A stretch of DNA of 18,211 nucleotides, from positions 1-18,211 of the forward strand of contig CANQES010000019.1 of the NCBI GenBank assembly GCA_947595555.1, written 5' to 3'. Source of the DNA: an uncultured Clostridia bacterium. GTDB lineage: Bacteria > Bacillota > Clostridia > TANB77 > CAG-508. Positions 1 to 7,909 of the stretch are shown in pieces (within the stretch, counting starts at the first letter, position 1; every line of letters starts with the position of its first letter). A model generated the notes under the pieces. It did no database searches and was not told the origin of the DNA. It saw only the letters and a program-made list of their open reading frames with translations. The position numbers and the translations under genes are program-made.

Positions 1-50
1 ATTATACTAAAAATTTTTTTTATTTTCAACATATCATATCTATAAAATAA

Positions 51-83
51 TACGAGTATCAAATTGTTAATCTGATACTCGTA
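51..83 (-). terminator. Hairpin after the Rpn-type gene, possible terminator
   Basis: A perfect 11-bp inverted repeat (51-61 TACGAGTATCA, 73-83 TGATACTCGTA) with an 11-nt loop begins 6 nt past the stop codon of the minus-strand nuclease gene. In that direction it is followed by an AT-rich tract (TTATTTTATA) rather than a clean T-run, so it is a plausible but imperfect intrinsic terminator. It could also be an mRNA 3'-end stabilising stem. Confidence 0.55.
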
Positions 84-89
84 CTAGTT

Positions 90-1115
90 TTAACATACCT
101 GCATTTCTTTTTTTATTTTTTCTAATTGTTTTTTATCAATTTTTGTCATATCAATTATAAATTCATCACTTGTTTTTCTTTTTATCATTTCTTTTACAAT
201 TTGTATCATTTTTTGTTCTTTTCCTGTTTCTATTCCTTTTTCTTCTGCTATTCTGTCTTTTTCTCTTCTCTCTTCTAATACCTCTATAAATAATCTTTCA
301 AAATTTGTCATGTTTTCTTCTCCTCCTTTTCCTTCCATCAATTTTTTATATCTTTCTATTTCTTCTTTATCCAATTTCTTTCGTATATCATTTGAGTATG
401 TTAACATGATTTTTATACATCTCATCTCTTCTTCTGTTAATCCTTTTTTTACTAGTTTTTCTATTACTTCATTGAATTTCTCTTTCGTCTCTATCTTTTC
501 AAATAACAATGCTTTCGATAATTCTGTCTTTTCTTCTATTAACTCTTCTATACTATAATCATTTATATCTATTAGGTTGTACTTTGGATATTCCAATTCC
601 TTTATATTCTCATATTTTTCCTGTTTTTCACTTATGCTTATTGGTACATCCCACTTCTTTCTTCCTGTATATAGTACAATTGGACATATTAGTGGGTATT
701 TCTCATTTATTTTTATGTCTCTCTTTTTCCCTATTATTAACTGTAAACAATATTCTAACATCCTCTCTGGCATTTTGTTATCTATTGTGCTTTGATGTTC
801 TACTATAAAATATACTTCCTTTTCTTTTATTTTATATATAATGTCTGATTCCTTGGTCTTAAAATTCGATGTTATAAATTTTGTATTATATTTTTCGATA
901 TCACCTTCCCCTATCTTTATTTCTTTTTCGTGTATTACATATTTTTTTATTAATTCTATAAATTCTTTCTTAATGTCTAATGTCTCTTTAAAGATTTTGT
1001 CATGATATTGATGTGTCCCTTCTTTTTGATATTCTTCTTCATCTTCATGTACTACTAATGGCATTGGATATTTCACAATATATGTCCAATAGTCTTTTGG
1101 TGTAAAAATCACCAT
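90..1115 (-). CDS. Rpn family (PF04754-like) PD-(D/E)XK nuclease / putative transposase
   Basis: A 341-residue protein resembling the Rpn recombination-promoting nuclease family. Visible family marks, numbered from the chosen start: HDKIFKETL at 38-46, SDIIY near 90-94 (the acidic PD-(D/E)XK residue), then the core strand IVEHQST near 105-111 followed by MPERMLEY. The C-terminal third is charged and helical and ends in a short region like those that follow such domains (GKEQKMIQIVKEMIKR). Family members are DNA endonucleases linked to RecA-independent recombination; some were annotated as transposases. I chose the second Met of the opening MYM: the AAGGAGG site at 1123-1129 lies 7 nt from ATG 1115 but only 1 nt from ATG 1121. 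It is a monocistronic minus-strand gene with its own promoter. Activity is inferred from the motifs only. Confidence 0.8.
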   Translation of the reverse strand: MVIFTPKDYWTYIVKYPMPLVVHEDEEEYQKEGTHQYHDKIFKETLDIKKEFIELIKKYVIHEKEIKIGEGDIEKYNTKFITSNFKTKESDIIYKIKEKEVYFIVEHQSTIDNKMPERMLEYCLQLIIGKKRDIKINEKYPLICPIVLYTGRKKWDVPISISEKQEKYENIKELEYPKYNLIDINDYSIEELIEEKTELSKALLFEKIETKEKFNEVIEKLVKKGLTEEEMRCIKIMLTYSNDIRKKLDKEEIERYKKLMEGKGGEENMTNFERLFIEVLEERREKDRIAEEKGIETGKEQKMIQIVKEMIKRKTSDEFIIDMTKIDKKQLEKIKKEMQVC

Positions 1116-1121
1116 ATACAT

Positions 1122-1359
1122 TCCTCCTTATAGTATAATTTTTATTTGCTTATTCGTCAATTTTTATTTTACAGTAAAATTATGCTTTTTCTTTTGTTAT
1201 TACTGTTTTTTACCTTTTATCGCCTTCTTTCTCTCTTTTACTTTTTTCTTGGAATTTTTTTAGATTTAAATTAATAAAGATATAAAATTTATTGATTGTG
1301 CCACTATTATAGTATCTTTATTTCCAAAAGTCAATACTGCATTTTGTAAATTCTCCCAA
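1122..1359. other. Intergenic region upstream of the Rpn-type gene
   Basis: Apart from the promoter at 1132-1160, I see only a weak 7-bp stem (ACAGTAA 1171-1177, TTACTGT 1200-1206) followed by T-rich sequence. No ORF, tRNA or riboswitch-like structure is recognisable. Confidence 0.5.
1132..1160 (-). promoter_or_regulatory. Sigma-A promoter of the Rpn-type gene
   Basis: On the minus strand, TTGACG (1155-1160) is separated by exactly 17 nt from TATACT (1132-1137). A start about 7 nt past the -10 box would fall at roughly 1125, inside or at the edge of the Shine-Dalgarno (1123-1129), so the leader would be unusually short. Confidence 0.65.
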
Positions 1360-1546
1360 CTACATAATGACATATAATGCCAAGGCTTTTATAATTATAT
1401 TTTTTCATAACTTTGGTGTCGCAACTTCCATAAAAAAATTAAGATGTCAGTTGCTCCAAATCGCACTCACACAGTTCGTTTGGTCGCTTACGCAGTTATT
1501 CAAAATATAATTATAAAAAGCCTTGGCATATAGTTGATTATGTAGT
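1360..1546. mobile_element. Candidate MITE with ~45-nt terminal inverted repeats
   Basis: The left end (from 1360, ACTACATAAT...) and the right end (to 1546, ...ATTATGTAGT) are inverted copies over about 45 nt. The best block, TGCCAAGGC followed by TTTT(T)ATAATTATATTTT, is identical apart from one extra T. The interior of about 95 nt includes a second partial inversion (CTTTGG...GCAACT at 1411-1426 against AGTTGC.CCAAA at 1449-1460) and a GC-richer stretch (1461-1495) unlike the AT-rich surroundings. There is no ORF inside. The right end stops 7 nt short of the stop codon of the membrane protein gene. I see no clear target-site duplication. It could equally be a structured RNA or an elaborate terminator for the flanking minus-strand operon. 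Confidence 0.6.
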
Positions 1547-1552
1547 GGAATA

Positions 1553-2116
1553 TTACATATGAAACTTTCTAATAACCGCTTCTTTAATATCTTTTGTACA
1601 TAAAACCAAACAAAAAATGAAATTCACAATAGAAATACTAGTTGCAATAACACTAAATATCGTATTTTTTACCATATGCTCTTTCATAAAGAAAACTGGC
1701 AACATACTAAAAAGCACAATAATTAATTGGTAAATTGCATACTTTATATATTTTTTATGACTTACAATAGTTAATATTAGCATGGTAATATTAGCAATCA
1801 TAATAATAATAGGAATAGCAATATTAAAAGACCATCCTCTATATCCTATCTTGTAGTCAATATAAATGGTTAGTGCTGAAAGAACTATTGCTTGTAGTAG
1901 CACATGTCCAGCTATATTAACATTATGCCTAATAGAATAAATAACTGTTATCCAAATATATAAAATTCCTGCATTTGCTAAAGCAGCCCATGGAATTCTA
2001 GGAGTAGTTACATGATTAATTTTCAATAATATCAATGCTATAACTATAGAAAAACATATTAAAATACTTATAATTTTATCTGTTTTTTTAGCTTTAATCT
2101 TTTCCGGATATATCAT
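1553..2116 (-). CDS. Six-helix membrane protein, DUF6320-like
   Basis: A 187-residue hydrophobic protein with about six predicted membrane helices (roughly residues 14-32, 45-62, 69-86, 97-118, 125-145 and 153-173), short loops and a basic N-terminus (KIKAKK). Its composition, the IPWA and GYRGWSFN segments, and its position just after a condensation-type acyltransferase match my recollection of DUF6320 proteins in Clostridia. Those I recall usually begin with a zinc ribbon, which is absent here. The start overlaps the end of the upstream gene by 23 nt and has only a weak ribosome binding site, so translation is probably coupled. Function unknown; a role in membrane presentation or transport of the acyltransferase substrate is only a guess. 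The stop codon lies 7 nt from the inverted-repeat element. Confidence 0.7.
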   Translation of the reverse strand: MIYPEKIKAKKTDKIISILICFSIVIALILLKINHVTTPRIPWAALANAGILYIWITVIYSIRHNVNIAGHVLLQAIVLSALTIYIDYKIGYRGWSFNIAIPIIIMIANITMLILTIVSHKKYIKYAIYQLIIVLFSMLPVFFMKEHMVKNTIFSVIATSISIVNFIFCLVLCTKDIKEAVIRKFHM

Positions 2117-3383
2117 CTAAAACACCATTACTTTCTATTTCTATTTTAATTCCCTTTTTCTTTAAAAACTCATAAAAGTTCTTCTCTATTCTATTATTTT
2201 GTATAATTGATGTAAACGAAAAAACTAATTTATCTTCAAAAGTACAACTAGAACATTTTATTTTTTCTACTGGCTCTGGTGCAATCAACATTAAAAAATA
2301 GTCAATATAATCTTTATATTTTCCTATAATACCAATTCTTCCAATATTTGAAAAAGTTGTAGTAGTATATTTTCTGATTTCAATATAGCTTAATCGAACT
2401 ACTGCTTTTTTTATAAACAAAGGAATTGGTCGAATAAAAGGATTATTTCCTATCTTCACATTAGCAGACATTGTTTTCATTATTTCTGTTTCAGTTAATC
2501 TTTTTTGAAAATCATTCTTAACAAATTCTAATATTTTATCAAATGTGTCTAACTTATCTTTTTTCAACTCTGCTTCCAATGTAATATATGAAAAAAAATT
2601 AGACATTGTATCAGAAGGAAAATATTTCTTCAAATTAACTGGTACACACACCTTTACTGGTTTTTTTCCTTTATACTTAATATAATTTTCTTGATAAATA
2701 CTATATATTAAAACAGCTGTCAAATATTGTGTAATCGTTGCTTCATTTTTCTTGCATTCTCTTTTTAAATCTTCCAAATTAATAATTTCATGTATGCAAC
2801 TAATAGCCCCTAAATTTATTTTCTTTCCCCTTAATATATAAGCCTTCTTACTAGAAGCATTTGACTTAGCCTTTTTATCATAATTCTTAATATAACTATC
2901 TTCTGTATTATATTCTATTTTTCTAATTCGTCTAGCATCCTCATCTAATTCTTTTGGATACTTTAACTCTAAATAAGAATAAATAATTTCTTTAAAAAAG
3001 ATAGCCCCACTACTTCCATCTGTTAATGAATGAAAGATATCAATATTAATTTTATTTTTAAAATAAGTTACTTTAAATAAATAATCATTATTGCGTCTTC
3101 TGTCTATATATTTACATGGATAATCTGTTTCTTCTTCTATTTTAGGTTCTTTCATATTATCTTCTAAATAATACCAAAATAAACCTGCTTTCATTTTTAC
3201 TCTAAAGGATTTGTATTTTTCTAATGCCTGTTTTACAGCTTCTTTCAATAAATTAGGTTCAACCGTTTCTTTTAAAACTGCTGACAAGCGAAATACTGTA
3301 CTATATTTTTTTCCTGTTGATATAGGGAAAATTTTAGCTGAATTATCTAATCTTCTCCAATATAATTCATCTCTACTTTTCAT
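2094..3383 (-). CDS. Condensation-fold acyltransferase (alcohol acetyltransferase-like)
   Basis: A 429-residue protein of the chloramphenicol acetyltransferase / NRPS condensation superfamily. The catalytic HxxxDG motif is present as HSLTDG (H118, D122, G123) in the usual context (NIDIFHSLTDGSSG). The opening WRRLDNSAKIFP is typical of the uncharacterised alcohol-acetyltransferase-like group. The C-terminal half has a conserved-looking VPVNLKKYFPS segment (from about 244) and NFFSYITLE, as in the second lobe of the fold. Members transfer acyl groups to hydroxyl or amine acceptors; the substrate cannot be told from sequence. No signal peptide is seen, so it is probably cytoplasmic or associated with its membrane partner. 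It leads a two-gene operon from a sigma-A-type promoter. The ribosome binding site is moderate (AAGAAAGAAG). Confidence 0.8.
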   Translation of the reverse strand: MKSRDELYWRRLDNSAKIFPISTGKKYSTVFRLSAVLKETVEPNLLKEAVKQALEKYKSFRVKMKAGLFWYYLEDNMKEPKIEEETDYPCKYIDRRRNNDYLFKVTYFKNKINIDIFHSLTDGSSGAIFFKEIIYSYLELKYPKELDEDARRIRKIEYNTEDSYIKNYDKKAKSNASSKKAYILRGKKINLGAISCIHEIINLEDLKRECKKNEATITQYLTAVLIYSIYQENYIKYKGKKPVKVCVPVNLKKYFPSDTMSNFFSYITLEAELKKDKLDTFDKILEFVKNDFQKRLTETEIMKTMSANVKIGNNPFIRPIPLFIKKAVVRLSYIEIRKYTTTTFSNIGRIGIIGKYKDYIDYFLMLIAPEPVEKIKCSSCTFEDKLVFSFTSIIQNNRIEKNFYEFLKKKGIKIEIESNGVLDDISGKD

Positions 3384-3418
3384 TTACAATCTTCTTTCTT
3401 GCTAATATTATTTTCCTT

Positions 3419-3447
3419 ATAATATCATAACTATAAATATAACTCAA
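3419..3447 (-). promoter_or_regulatory. Sigma-A promoter of the acyltransferase operon
   Basis: On the minus strand TTGAGT (3442-3447), a 17-nt spacer and TATTAT (3419-3424) lie about 35 nt upstream of the start codon. Confidence 0.55.
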
Positions 3448-3476
3448 GTAATATATTAATATATTTTGAGGATTAT

Positions 3477-3488
3477 GGGGCCGTCCCC
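3477..3488. repeat. REP-like GGGGccgtCCCC motif
   Basis: The GC-rich motif GGGGCCGTCCCC, followed by AATTCC, sits alone in a very AT-rich divergent intergenic region. It resembles the GGGGACGG...CC repeats often scattered in clostridial genomes and linked to Y1/REP-associated transposases. This assignment is from memory. Only one copy is in the window. Confidence 0.35.
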
Positions 3489-3518
3489 AATTCCTTAAAA
3501 ATTTTGTATTAAAATGTA

Positions 3519-3547
3519 TTGGCAAATAATAAAAATTGTGATACAAT
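3519..3547 (+). promoter_or_regulatory. Sigma-A promoter for the zinc-ribbon gene, tyrS and mutS2
   Basis: TTGGCA (3519-3524), a 17-nt spacer and TACAAT (3542-3547) lie about 50 nt upstream of the first gene. No other good promoter is seen before tyrS or mutS2, so the three genes are probably one operon. There is no T-box-like leader before tyrS. Confidence 0.75.
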
Positions 3548-3597
3548 ACAGTAAATTTTAAGATATATTGTCAAAAGATGAAAGGAAGGAAAAAATT

Positions 3598-3882
3598 ATG
3601 GAGCTTAATAGATGTAGTAGATGTGGTAATTTTTATGTATCAGAGGGAAATGTATGCCCTAAATGTCGTATAAAAGATGGTGCTGAATTTTCAGCTTTTA
3701 AAGTATATGTAGAGGAAAATGGTTTTGAAAATTCTCTAGATACAATTTCTCAAGATACAGGAATTTCTATAAAAAATTTAAATAGATTTTTAGGATATGA
3801 AGAATTTCAAGCTTATCAAAAAGAGTTGAATAGCATTGAAGAGTTAAAAAATGCAATTGGTAGATTAGGCAATAACGAATAG
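3598..3882 (+). CDS. Small zinc-ribbon protein, YvyF / TIGR03826-like
   Basis: A 94-residue protein with an N-terminal four-cysteine zinc ribbon (C6-x2-C9 ... C20-x2-C23, in the pattern RCSRCG...CPKC), then a helical segment like a short helix-turn-helix (TISQDTGISIKNLNRFLG). This layout matches TIGR03826 proteins such as Bacillus YvyF, found in the flagellar/competence region. No flagellar gene is near, so the flagellar label should not be carried over. The ATG at 3598 is preferred over the in-frame TTG at 3568 because GGAAGG (3584-3589) is spaced 8 nt from it and the ribbon starts directly after. It lies 20 nt before tyrS, whose ribosome binding site overlaps that gap. A nucleic-acid or protein-binding accessory role is inferred. 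Confidence 0.75.
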   Translation: MELNRCSRCGNFYVSEGNVCPKCRIKDGAEFSAFKVYVEENGFENSLDTISQDTGISIKNLNRFLGYEEFQAYQKELNSIEELKNAIGRLGNNE

Positions 3883-3902
3883 ATTGAAGGGATGTAATTT
3901 TA

Positions 3903-5126
3903 ATGGAAAATGTTTTTAACATATTAGAAGAAAGAGGATATATTGAGCAATTGACTCACCCACAAGAAATTAAAGAACTTTTTCAAAAGGAATCTGTACC
4001 TTTTTATATTGGAATTGATCCAACAGCAGATAGTTTGCATGTTGGACATTTTGTTTCTTTAATGGTTGCAAGTCATATGCAAAGATTTGGTCATAAACCA
4101 ATTATTTTAGTTGGTGGAGGAACTGCAACTATTGGTGACCCTTCTGGAAAAACAGATATGAGGAAAATGCTCTCTCGTGAAGAATTAGATTATAATGTAG
4201 AATGTATAAAAAAACAAATTGAAAAATTTGTTAGTTTTGAAGGAGAAAATGCTGCTATTATTGTCAATAATGCAGATTGGTTGTTAGATTTAAAATTTGT
4301 TGATTTTGTACGTGAAATTGGAAGTCTATTCTCTGTTAATAAAATGCTTGCTGCTGAATGTTATAAGCAAAGATTAGAAACTGGTTTAACATTTTTTGAG
4401 ATGAGCTATATGTTAATGCAATCTTATGACTTTTTATATTTATACAATAAATATGGTTGTAAACTTCAAATGGGTGGAAATGACCAATGGTCTAACATTA
4501 TTGGTGGAGTTGAATTGATTAGAAAAATAGGTAAAGATGATTCTTTTGGGTTAACTTTTAAACTTTTGACAACAAAAGAAGGAAAAAAGATGGGTAAAAC
4601 TGAAAAAGGTGCTTTATGGCTAGACCCTAAAAAAACATCACCTTATGAATTTTATCAATATTGGAGAAATGTTGAAGACAGCAGTATTGAAAATGTATTT
4701 AAAATGCTTACTTTCTTGCCAATGGATAAAATCAAAGAACTTTCTTCTTATAAAGATGAAAAAATTAATGAAGCAAAAAAAATATTAGCATTTGAAATTA
4801 CTAAATTAATTCATGGAGAAGAAGAAGCTAAAAAGGCTGAAGAAGCTTCAAATGCATTATTTAATGGTCAAGGAAGCCTTGAAAACATGCCTACTGTCAA
4901 AGTAGAAAATACTAATATATCAATTTTAGACGCTATTATTTTAACTGGTATAGCACCTTCTAAGGGTCAAGGAAGAACATTAATTAACCAAGGTGGCATT
5001 TCTTTGAATGACAAAAAAATAACTGATAGCAATTATGTTCTATCAAATAACGATTTTTCTAATGGATATGCAATTCTAAAAAAAGGAAAAAAAGTATTTT
5101 ATAAATTAGAGCTTAACTCTATCTAA
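3903..5126 (+). CDS. tyrS: Tyrosyl-tRNA synthetase
   Basis: A class I aminoacyl-tRNA synthetase of 407 residues that charges tRNA-Tyr in the cytoplasm. The HIGH motif is HVGH (46-49), followed by the GGGTATIGDPSGK segment. The tyrosine-binding region includes YMLMQSYDFLYL (about 169-180) and GGNDQW (191-196). The KMSKS loop appears as KKMGKT (228-233), as in the bacterial TyrRS group that uses that variant. A C-terminal S4 RNA-binding domain spans about 342-400 (TLINQGGISLNDKKI). Length is normal and the gene looks intact. It lies 12 nt before mutS2. Confidence 0.98.
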   Translation: MENVFNILEERGYIEQLTHPQEIKELFQKESVPFYIGIDPTADSLHVGHFVSLMVASHMQRFGHKPIILVGGGTATIGDPSGKTDMRKMLSREELDYNVECIKKQIEKFVSFEGENAAIIVNNADWLLDLKFVDFVREIGSLFSVNKMLAAECYKQRLETGLTFFEMSYMLMQSYDFLYLYNKYGCKLQMGGNDQWSNIIGGVELIRKIGKDDSFGLTFKLLTTKEGKKMGKTEKGALWLDPKKTSPYEFYQYWRNVEDSSIENVFKMLTFLPMDKIKELSSYKDEKINEAKKILAFEITKLIHGEEEAKKAEEASNALFNGQGSLENMPTVKVENTNISILDAIILTGIAPSKGQGRTLINQGGISLNDKKITDSNYVLSNNDFSNGYAILKKGKKVFYKLELNSI

Positions 5127-5138
5127 TGGGAGATTTTT

Positions 5139-7490
5139 ATGAATCACAACTATTTAAAAAAATTAGAATTCTATAAAATAATAGAATTACTAAAACAATT
5201 TTGTACAATGATGCAAGCCAAAGAGCTTGCATCTCAATTACTACCAAGTAACAAAATAAATGAAGTAAAACAGCTTTTACAAGAAACAAGTGAAGCTGTT
5301 AATTTAATATATCGCAATTCTACTCCTTCTTTTTATGAGATTGCTGATATAACTATAGATTTAAAAAAATTAGAAAGCAATTCTTCTTTATCTATAAAAT
5401 CTCTTTTAAATTTAGCCCTTATATTTAAACTATCACAAGAACTAAAGGATTATTTTAATAAAGACTTTTTGGATATCACAGATTACCCTACTTTGGCTAA
5501 TTTATTTAGTGAATTATATACAAATAAAAAAATTTATGAGCAAATTTATAGTTGTATTTTAGATGAAAACACAATTGACGACAAAGCTTCTAAAACCTTA
5601 CAATCAATCAGACATCAAAAAAGACATCTAGAACAAGGTATCAAATCGCAATTAAATGATATGATACACTCTTCTGCCTATTCAAAATACATACAAGAGC
5701 CTATTGTCACTATGAGACATAATAGGTTTGTAATTCCTATTAAAGAAGAATATCGTTCACAAGTAAAAGGATTTATTCATGATATCTCAAATGCTGGCTC
5801 AACAGTTTTTATTGAACCTCTTTCTGTTTTCGAAAAAAACAATGAATTAAACAGCATAAAAAAAGAAGAAGAATTAGAAATTGAAAAAATTTTACAAGAA
5901 CTCTCAAAACTATTTTATCCTTATACAAAAGAATTAAAAACAAATATTGACATACTTAGTAAATTAGATTTTATATTTGCAAAAGCAAAATTTTCAAAAT
6001 CTATACATGCTACTACACCAATAATTAATACACAAAAAGAAATTCATTTGAAAAATGCTGTACACCCTTTATTAGAAAGAAGTTCTGCAGTTCCTATTTC
6101 TATTGATTTAGGTAAGGATTTTTCTGTACTACTAATTACAGGACCTAACACAGGTGGGAAAACTGTTACTTTAAAAACTGTTGGACTTTTAACTTGTATG
6201 TCATGTAGTGGTCTAAATATTCCATGTGATGAAAACTCTAGCATATACGTTTTTGATAATATATTTGCTGATATTGGTGATGAGCAAAGTATTGTTGATT
6301 CTCTAAGTACCTTCTCTTCTCACATATTAAATATTGTTGACATTACTAATACTGCTACAGAAAATTCACTTATTTTATTAGATGAATTAGGTTCTGGCAC
6401 TGATCCTTTGGAAGGTGCCAATCTTGCTATTAGTATATTAGATTATTTTAAAACAATCGGATGTTTAACTATTGCAACTACTCATTATCAAGAATTAAAG
6501 CAATATGCTCTAGTAACAGATGGTTTTGAAAATGCTTCTGTTGAATTTGATATTAATACATTAAGTCCTACTTATAGACTTTTAATTGGTATTCCTGGTA
6601 AAAGCAATGCTTTTGACATTAGTGAAAAACTAGGATTAAACATGAGTATTATTAATAAAGCAAAAAGTTTTATGACTTCTAATCAGATAGATATTGAAAA
6701 TTTACTTAAAAATATATATGATGATAAATCTTTATTAGAAAGACAAAAGCAAGACATATCACAAGAATTGGAAAAAGTTACAAGTCTAAGAAAATCTCTT
6801 GAAAAAGATAGTATGAAATTGAAGGAGCAAGAAAAAGATTTGATTAATAATGCCAAAATTAAAGCTAGACATATCTTGTTAGAGGCTAAAGAAGATGCTA
6901 ATTCTTTATTAAAAGATATGAAAAATTTATCAAATTCTAAAGACTTGAATTCTTTAAGAAATCAGCTTAATCAAAAAATTAAAGATATAAAATTAGACAG
7001 TTCATCTCCTACTTTACCTAAAAATAATATTCCAGTTGATGATATTAAACCTAATATGGAAGTATTTGTTACCACTTTAAATCAAAATGGTATTGTTCTT
7101 TCCCATGTTTCTAAGTCTAATGAAGTACAAGTTCAAGTGGGACATTTGAAAATGAATATTCCTATTACTGATTTATCAAAGTCAGTTTCTTCCACAAATA
7201 AAAATATTTCTAGCAGTTCTTCTTATGCTATGTCTAAAGCTAAAAATGCAAAAACAGACATTAATGTAATCGGTCTTAATGTAGAAGAAGCTATTTTTGT
7301 TGTTGATAAATTTTTAGATGATAGTAGTTTAGCCAAATTACAAACAGTTAGAATTGTTCATGGAAAAGGTACTGGAAAATTAAGAAATGGCATTCATACT
7401 TTTCTTAAAAATCATCCACATGTTAAATCTTTTAGGCTTGGAACTTTTGGTGAAGGCGAAATGGGCGTTACAATAGTAGAATTATATTAA
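5139..7490 (+). CDS. mutS2: MutS2 family ATPase/endonuclease
   Basis: A full-length MutS2 of 783 residues. The core/clamp region (about 1-300) precedes the ATPase: Walker A TGPNTGGKT (334-342), Walker B LILLDELGSGTDP (411-423), and the ABC-type TTHYQELK segment. A long charged coiled-coil follows (about 500-610), then a KOW-like linker (about 630-680) and a C-terminal Smr domain (about 705-783) with INVIGLN at 708 and HGKGTGKLR at 741-749. The first Smr motif lacks the textbook DLRG arginine, which I believe is common in clostridial MutS2. Family roles are suppression of homologous recombination and rescue of collided ribosomes. The start has GGGAG (5128-5132), spaced 6 nt. It ends the operon. 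Confidence 0.97.
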   Translation: MNHNYLKKLEFYKIIELLKQFCTMMQAKELASQLLPSNKINEVKQLLQETSEAVNLIYRNSTPSFYEIADITIDLKKLESNSSLSIKSLLNLALIFKLSQELKDYFNKDFLDITDYPTLANLFSELYTNKKIYEQIYSCILDENTIDDKASKTLQSIRHQKRHLEQGIKSQLNDMIHSSAYSKYIQEPIVTMRHNRFVIPIKEEYRSQVKGFIHDISNAGSTVFIEPLSVFEKNNELNSIKKEEELEIEKILQELSKLFYPYTKELKTNIDILSKLDFIFAKAKFSKSIHATTPIINTQKEIHLKNAVHPLLERSSAVPISIDLGKDFSVLLITGPNTGGKTVTLKTVGLLTCMSCSGLNIPCDENSSIYVFDNIFADIGDEQSIVDSLSTFSSHILNIVDITNTATENSLILLDELGSGTDPLEGANLAISILDYFKTIGCLTIATTHYQELKQYALVTDGFENASVEFDINTLSPTYRLLIGIPGKSNAFDISEKLGLNMSIINKAKSFMTSNQIDIENLLKNIYDDKSLLERQKQDISQELEKVTSLRKSLEKDSMKLKEQEKDLINNAKIKARHILLEAKEDANSLLKDMKNLSNSKDLNSLRNQLNQKIKDIKLDSSSPTLPKNNIPVDDIKPNMEVFVTTLNQNGIVLSHVSKSNEVQVQVGHLKMNIPITDLSKSVSSTNKNISSSSSYAMSKAKNAKTDINVIGLNVEEAIFVVDKFLDDSSLAKLQTVRIVHGKGTGKLRNGIHTFLKNHPHVKSFRLGTFGEGEMGVTIVELY

Positions 7491-7549
7491 TTATTATTCT
7501 CGTATGTGAAGTTTCTAATATAAATAATTTATCGTATTAATTCCATGTA

Positions 7550-7577
7550 AAAAGAGAGATTTTAAAATCTCTCTTTT
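7550..7577. terminator. Bidirectional intrinsic terminator between mutS2 and tRNA-Leu
   Basis: A perfect 14-nt inverted repeat, AAAAGAGAGATTTT directly followed by AAAATCTCTCTTTT, folds to a 12-bp stem with a 4-nt loop. It ends in T-runs on both strands, serving mutS2 on plus and tRNA-Leu on minus. Confidence 0.9.
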
Positions 7578-7584
7578 CTTACTG

Positions 7585-7667
7585 TGGTGCGGATGAAGGG
7601 ACTCGAACCCCCACGCACAGGCACTGGTTCCTAAGACCAGCGCGTCTACCAGTTCCGCCACATCCGC
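7585..7667 (-). tRNA. tRNA-Leu (anticodon UAG)
   Basis: Read on the minus strand, the acceptor arms GCGGATG and CATCCGC pair fully. The anticodon stem CTGGT/ACCAG encloses the loop CTTAGGA, so the anticodon is UAG, reading CUA leucine codons. A long variable arm (class II, as expected for Leu) and a GGTTCGAGTCC T-loop region follow. The 3' CCA is encoded (7585-7587); the mature end without CCA is 7588. Confidence 0.97.
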
Positions 7668-7671
7668 ATAT

Positions 7672-7721
7672 TGACTTGACATTGTATATAATAACATATT
7701 TTTGTTTTTATTGTCAAGTCA
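7672..7721 (-). promoter_or_regulatory. tRNA-Leu promoter embedded in an inverted repeat
   Basis: On the minus strand TTGACA (7712-7717) lies 17 nt upstream of TTATTA (7689-7694), or 18 nt from TATTAT (7688-7693). The perfect 10-bp arms TGACTTGACA (7672-7681) and TGTCAAGTCA (7712-7721) flank it: one covers the -35 box, the other the likely start site and the base of the tRNA leader. Confidence 0.65.
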
Positions 7722-7746
7722 TTTTATTTATTTTTATAGTAATATC

Positions 7747-7884
7747 AAAATTAGATTTATAATGTCATTTAAAGAATAAAGCCTTTGATTTTATAACTAC
7801 TTTGTGGTATTTTATAGAAAATAATGTATAAAATAATTAAAAAAATGCAAAAAATATGTAACAAAATCTAATTTTAAATGTCAT
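7747..7884 (+). promoter_or_regulatory. ECF-like promoter of the sigma factor gene, with a related upstream copy
   Basis: TGTAAC (7857-7862), 16 nt, then TGTC (7879-7882) closely matches the Bacillus SigX/SigM type of ECF promoter (TGTAAC, about 16-17 nt, CGTC/CGAC), just upstream of the sigma gene, which suggests autoregulation. A similar 22-nt sequence sits 116 nt upstream: 7747-7768 and 7863-7884 share AAAAT, a TA/ATTT core and an AATGTCAT end, but the upstream copy lacks TGTAAC. The rest of 7668-7909 holds only the tRNA promoter. Confidence 0.55.
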
Positions 7885-7909
7885 ATATACAAAGGAGGAT
7901 AAAAGTATT

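Noticed and set aside
310..808. Several plus-strand open frames inside the Rpn-type gene
   Set aside because: They are the complement of a lysine- and glutamate-rich minus-strand gene, giving serine/phenylalanine-rich low-complexity translations without ribosome binding sites.
3548..3597. T-box or other riboswitch before the zinc-ribbon gene and tyrS
   Set aside because: The leader is only about 45 nt, with no T-box sequence, specifier stem or antiterminator, and the zinc-ribbon-tyrS gap is 20 nt.
6044..6244. Minus-strand open frame inside mutS2
   Set aside because: It lies opposite the conserved Walker A region of an intact gene and has no independent support.
7515..7697. Minus-strand open frame of 60 codons
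   Set aside because: It reads through the tRNA-Leu gene and its terminator; the tRNA explains the sequence.
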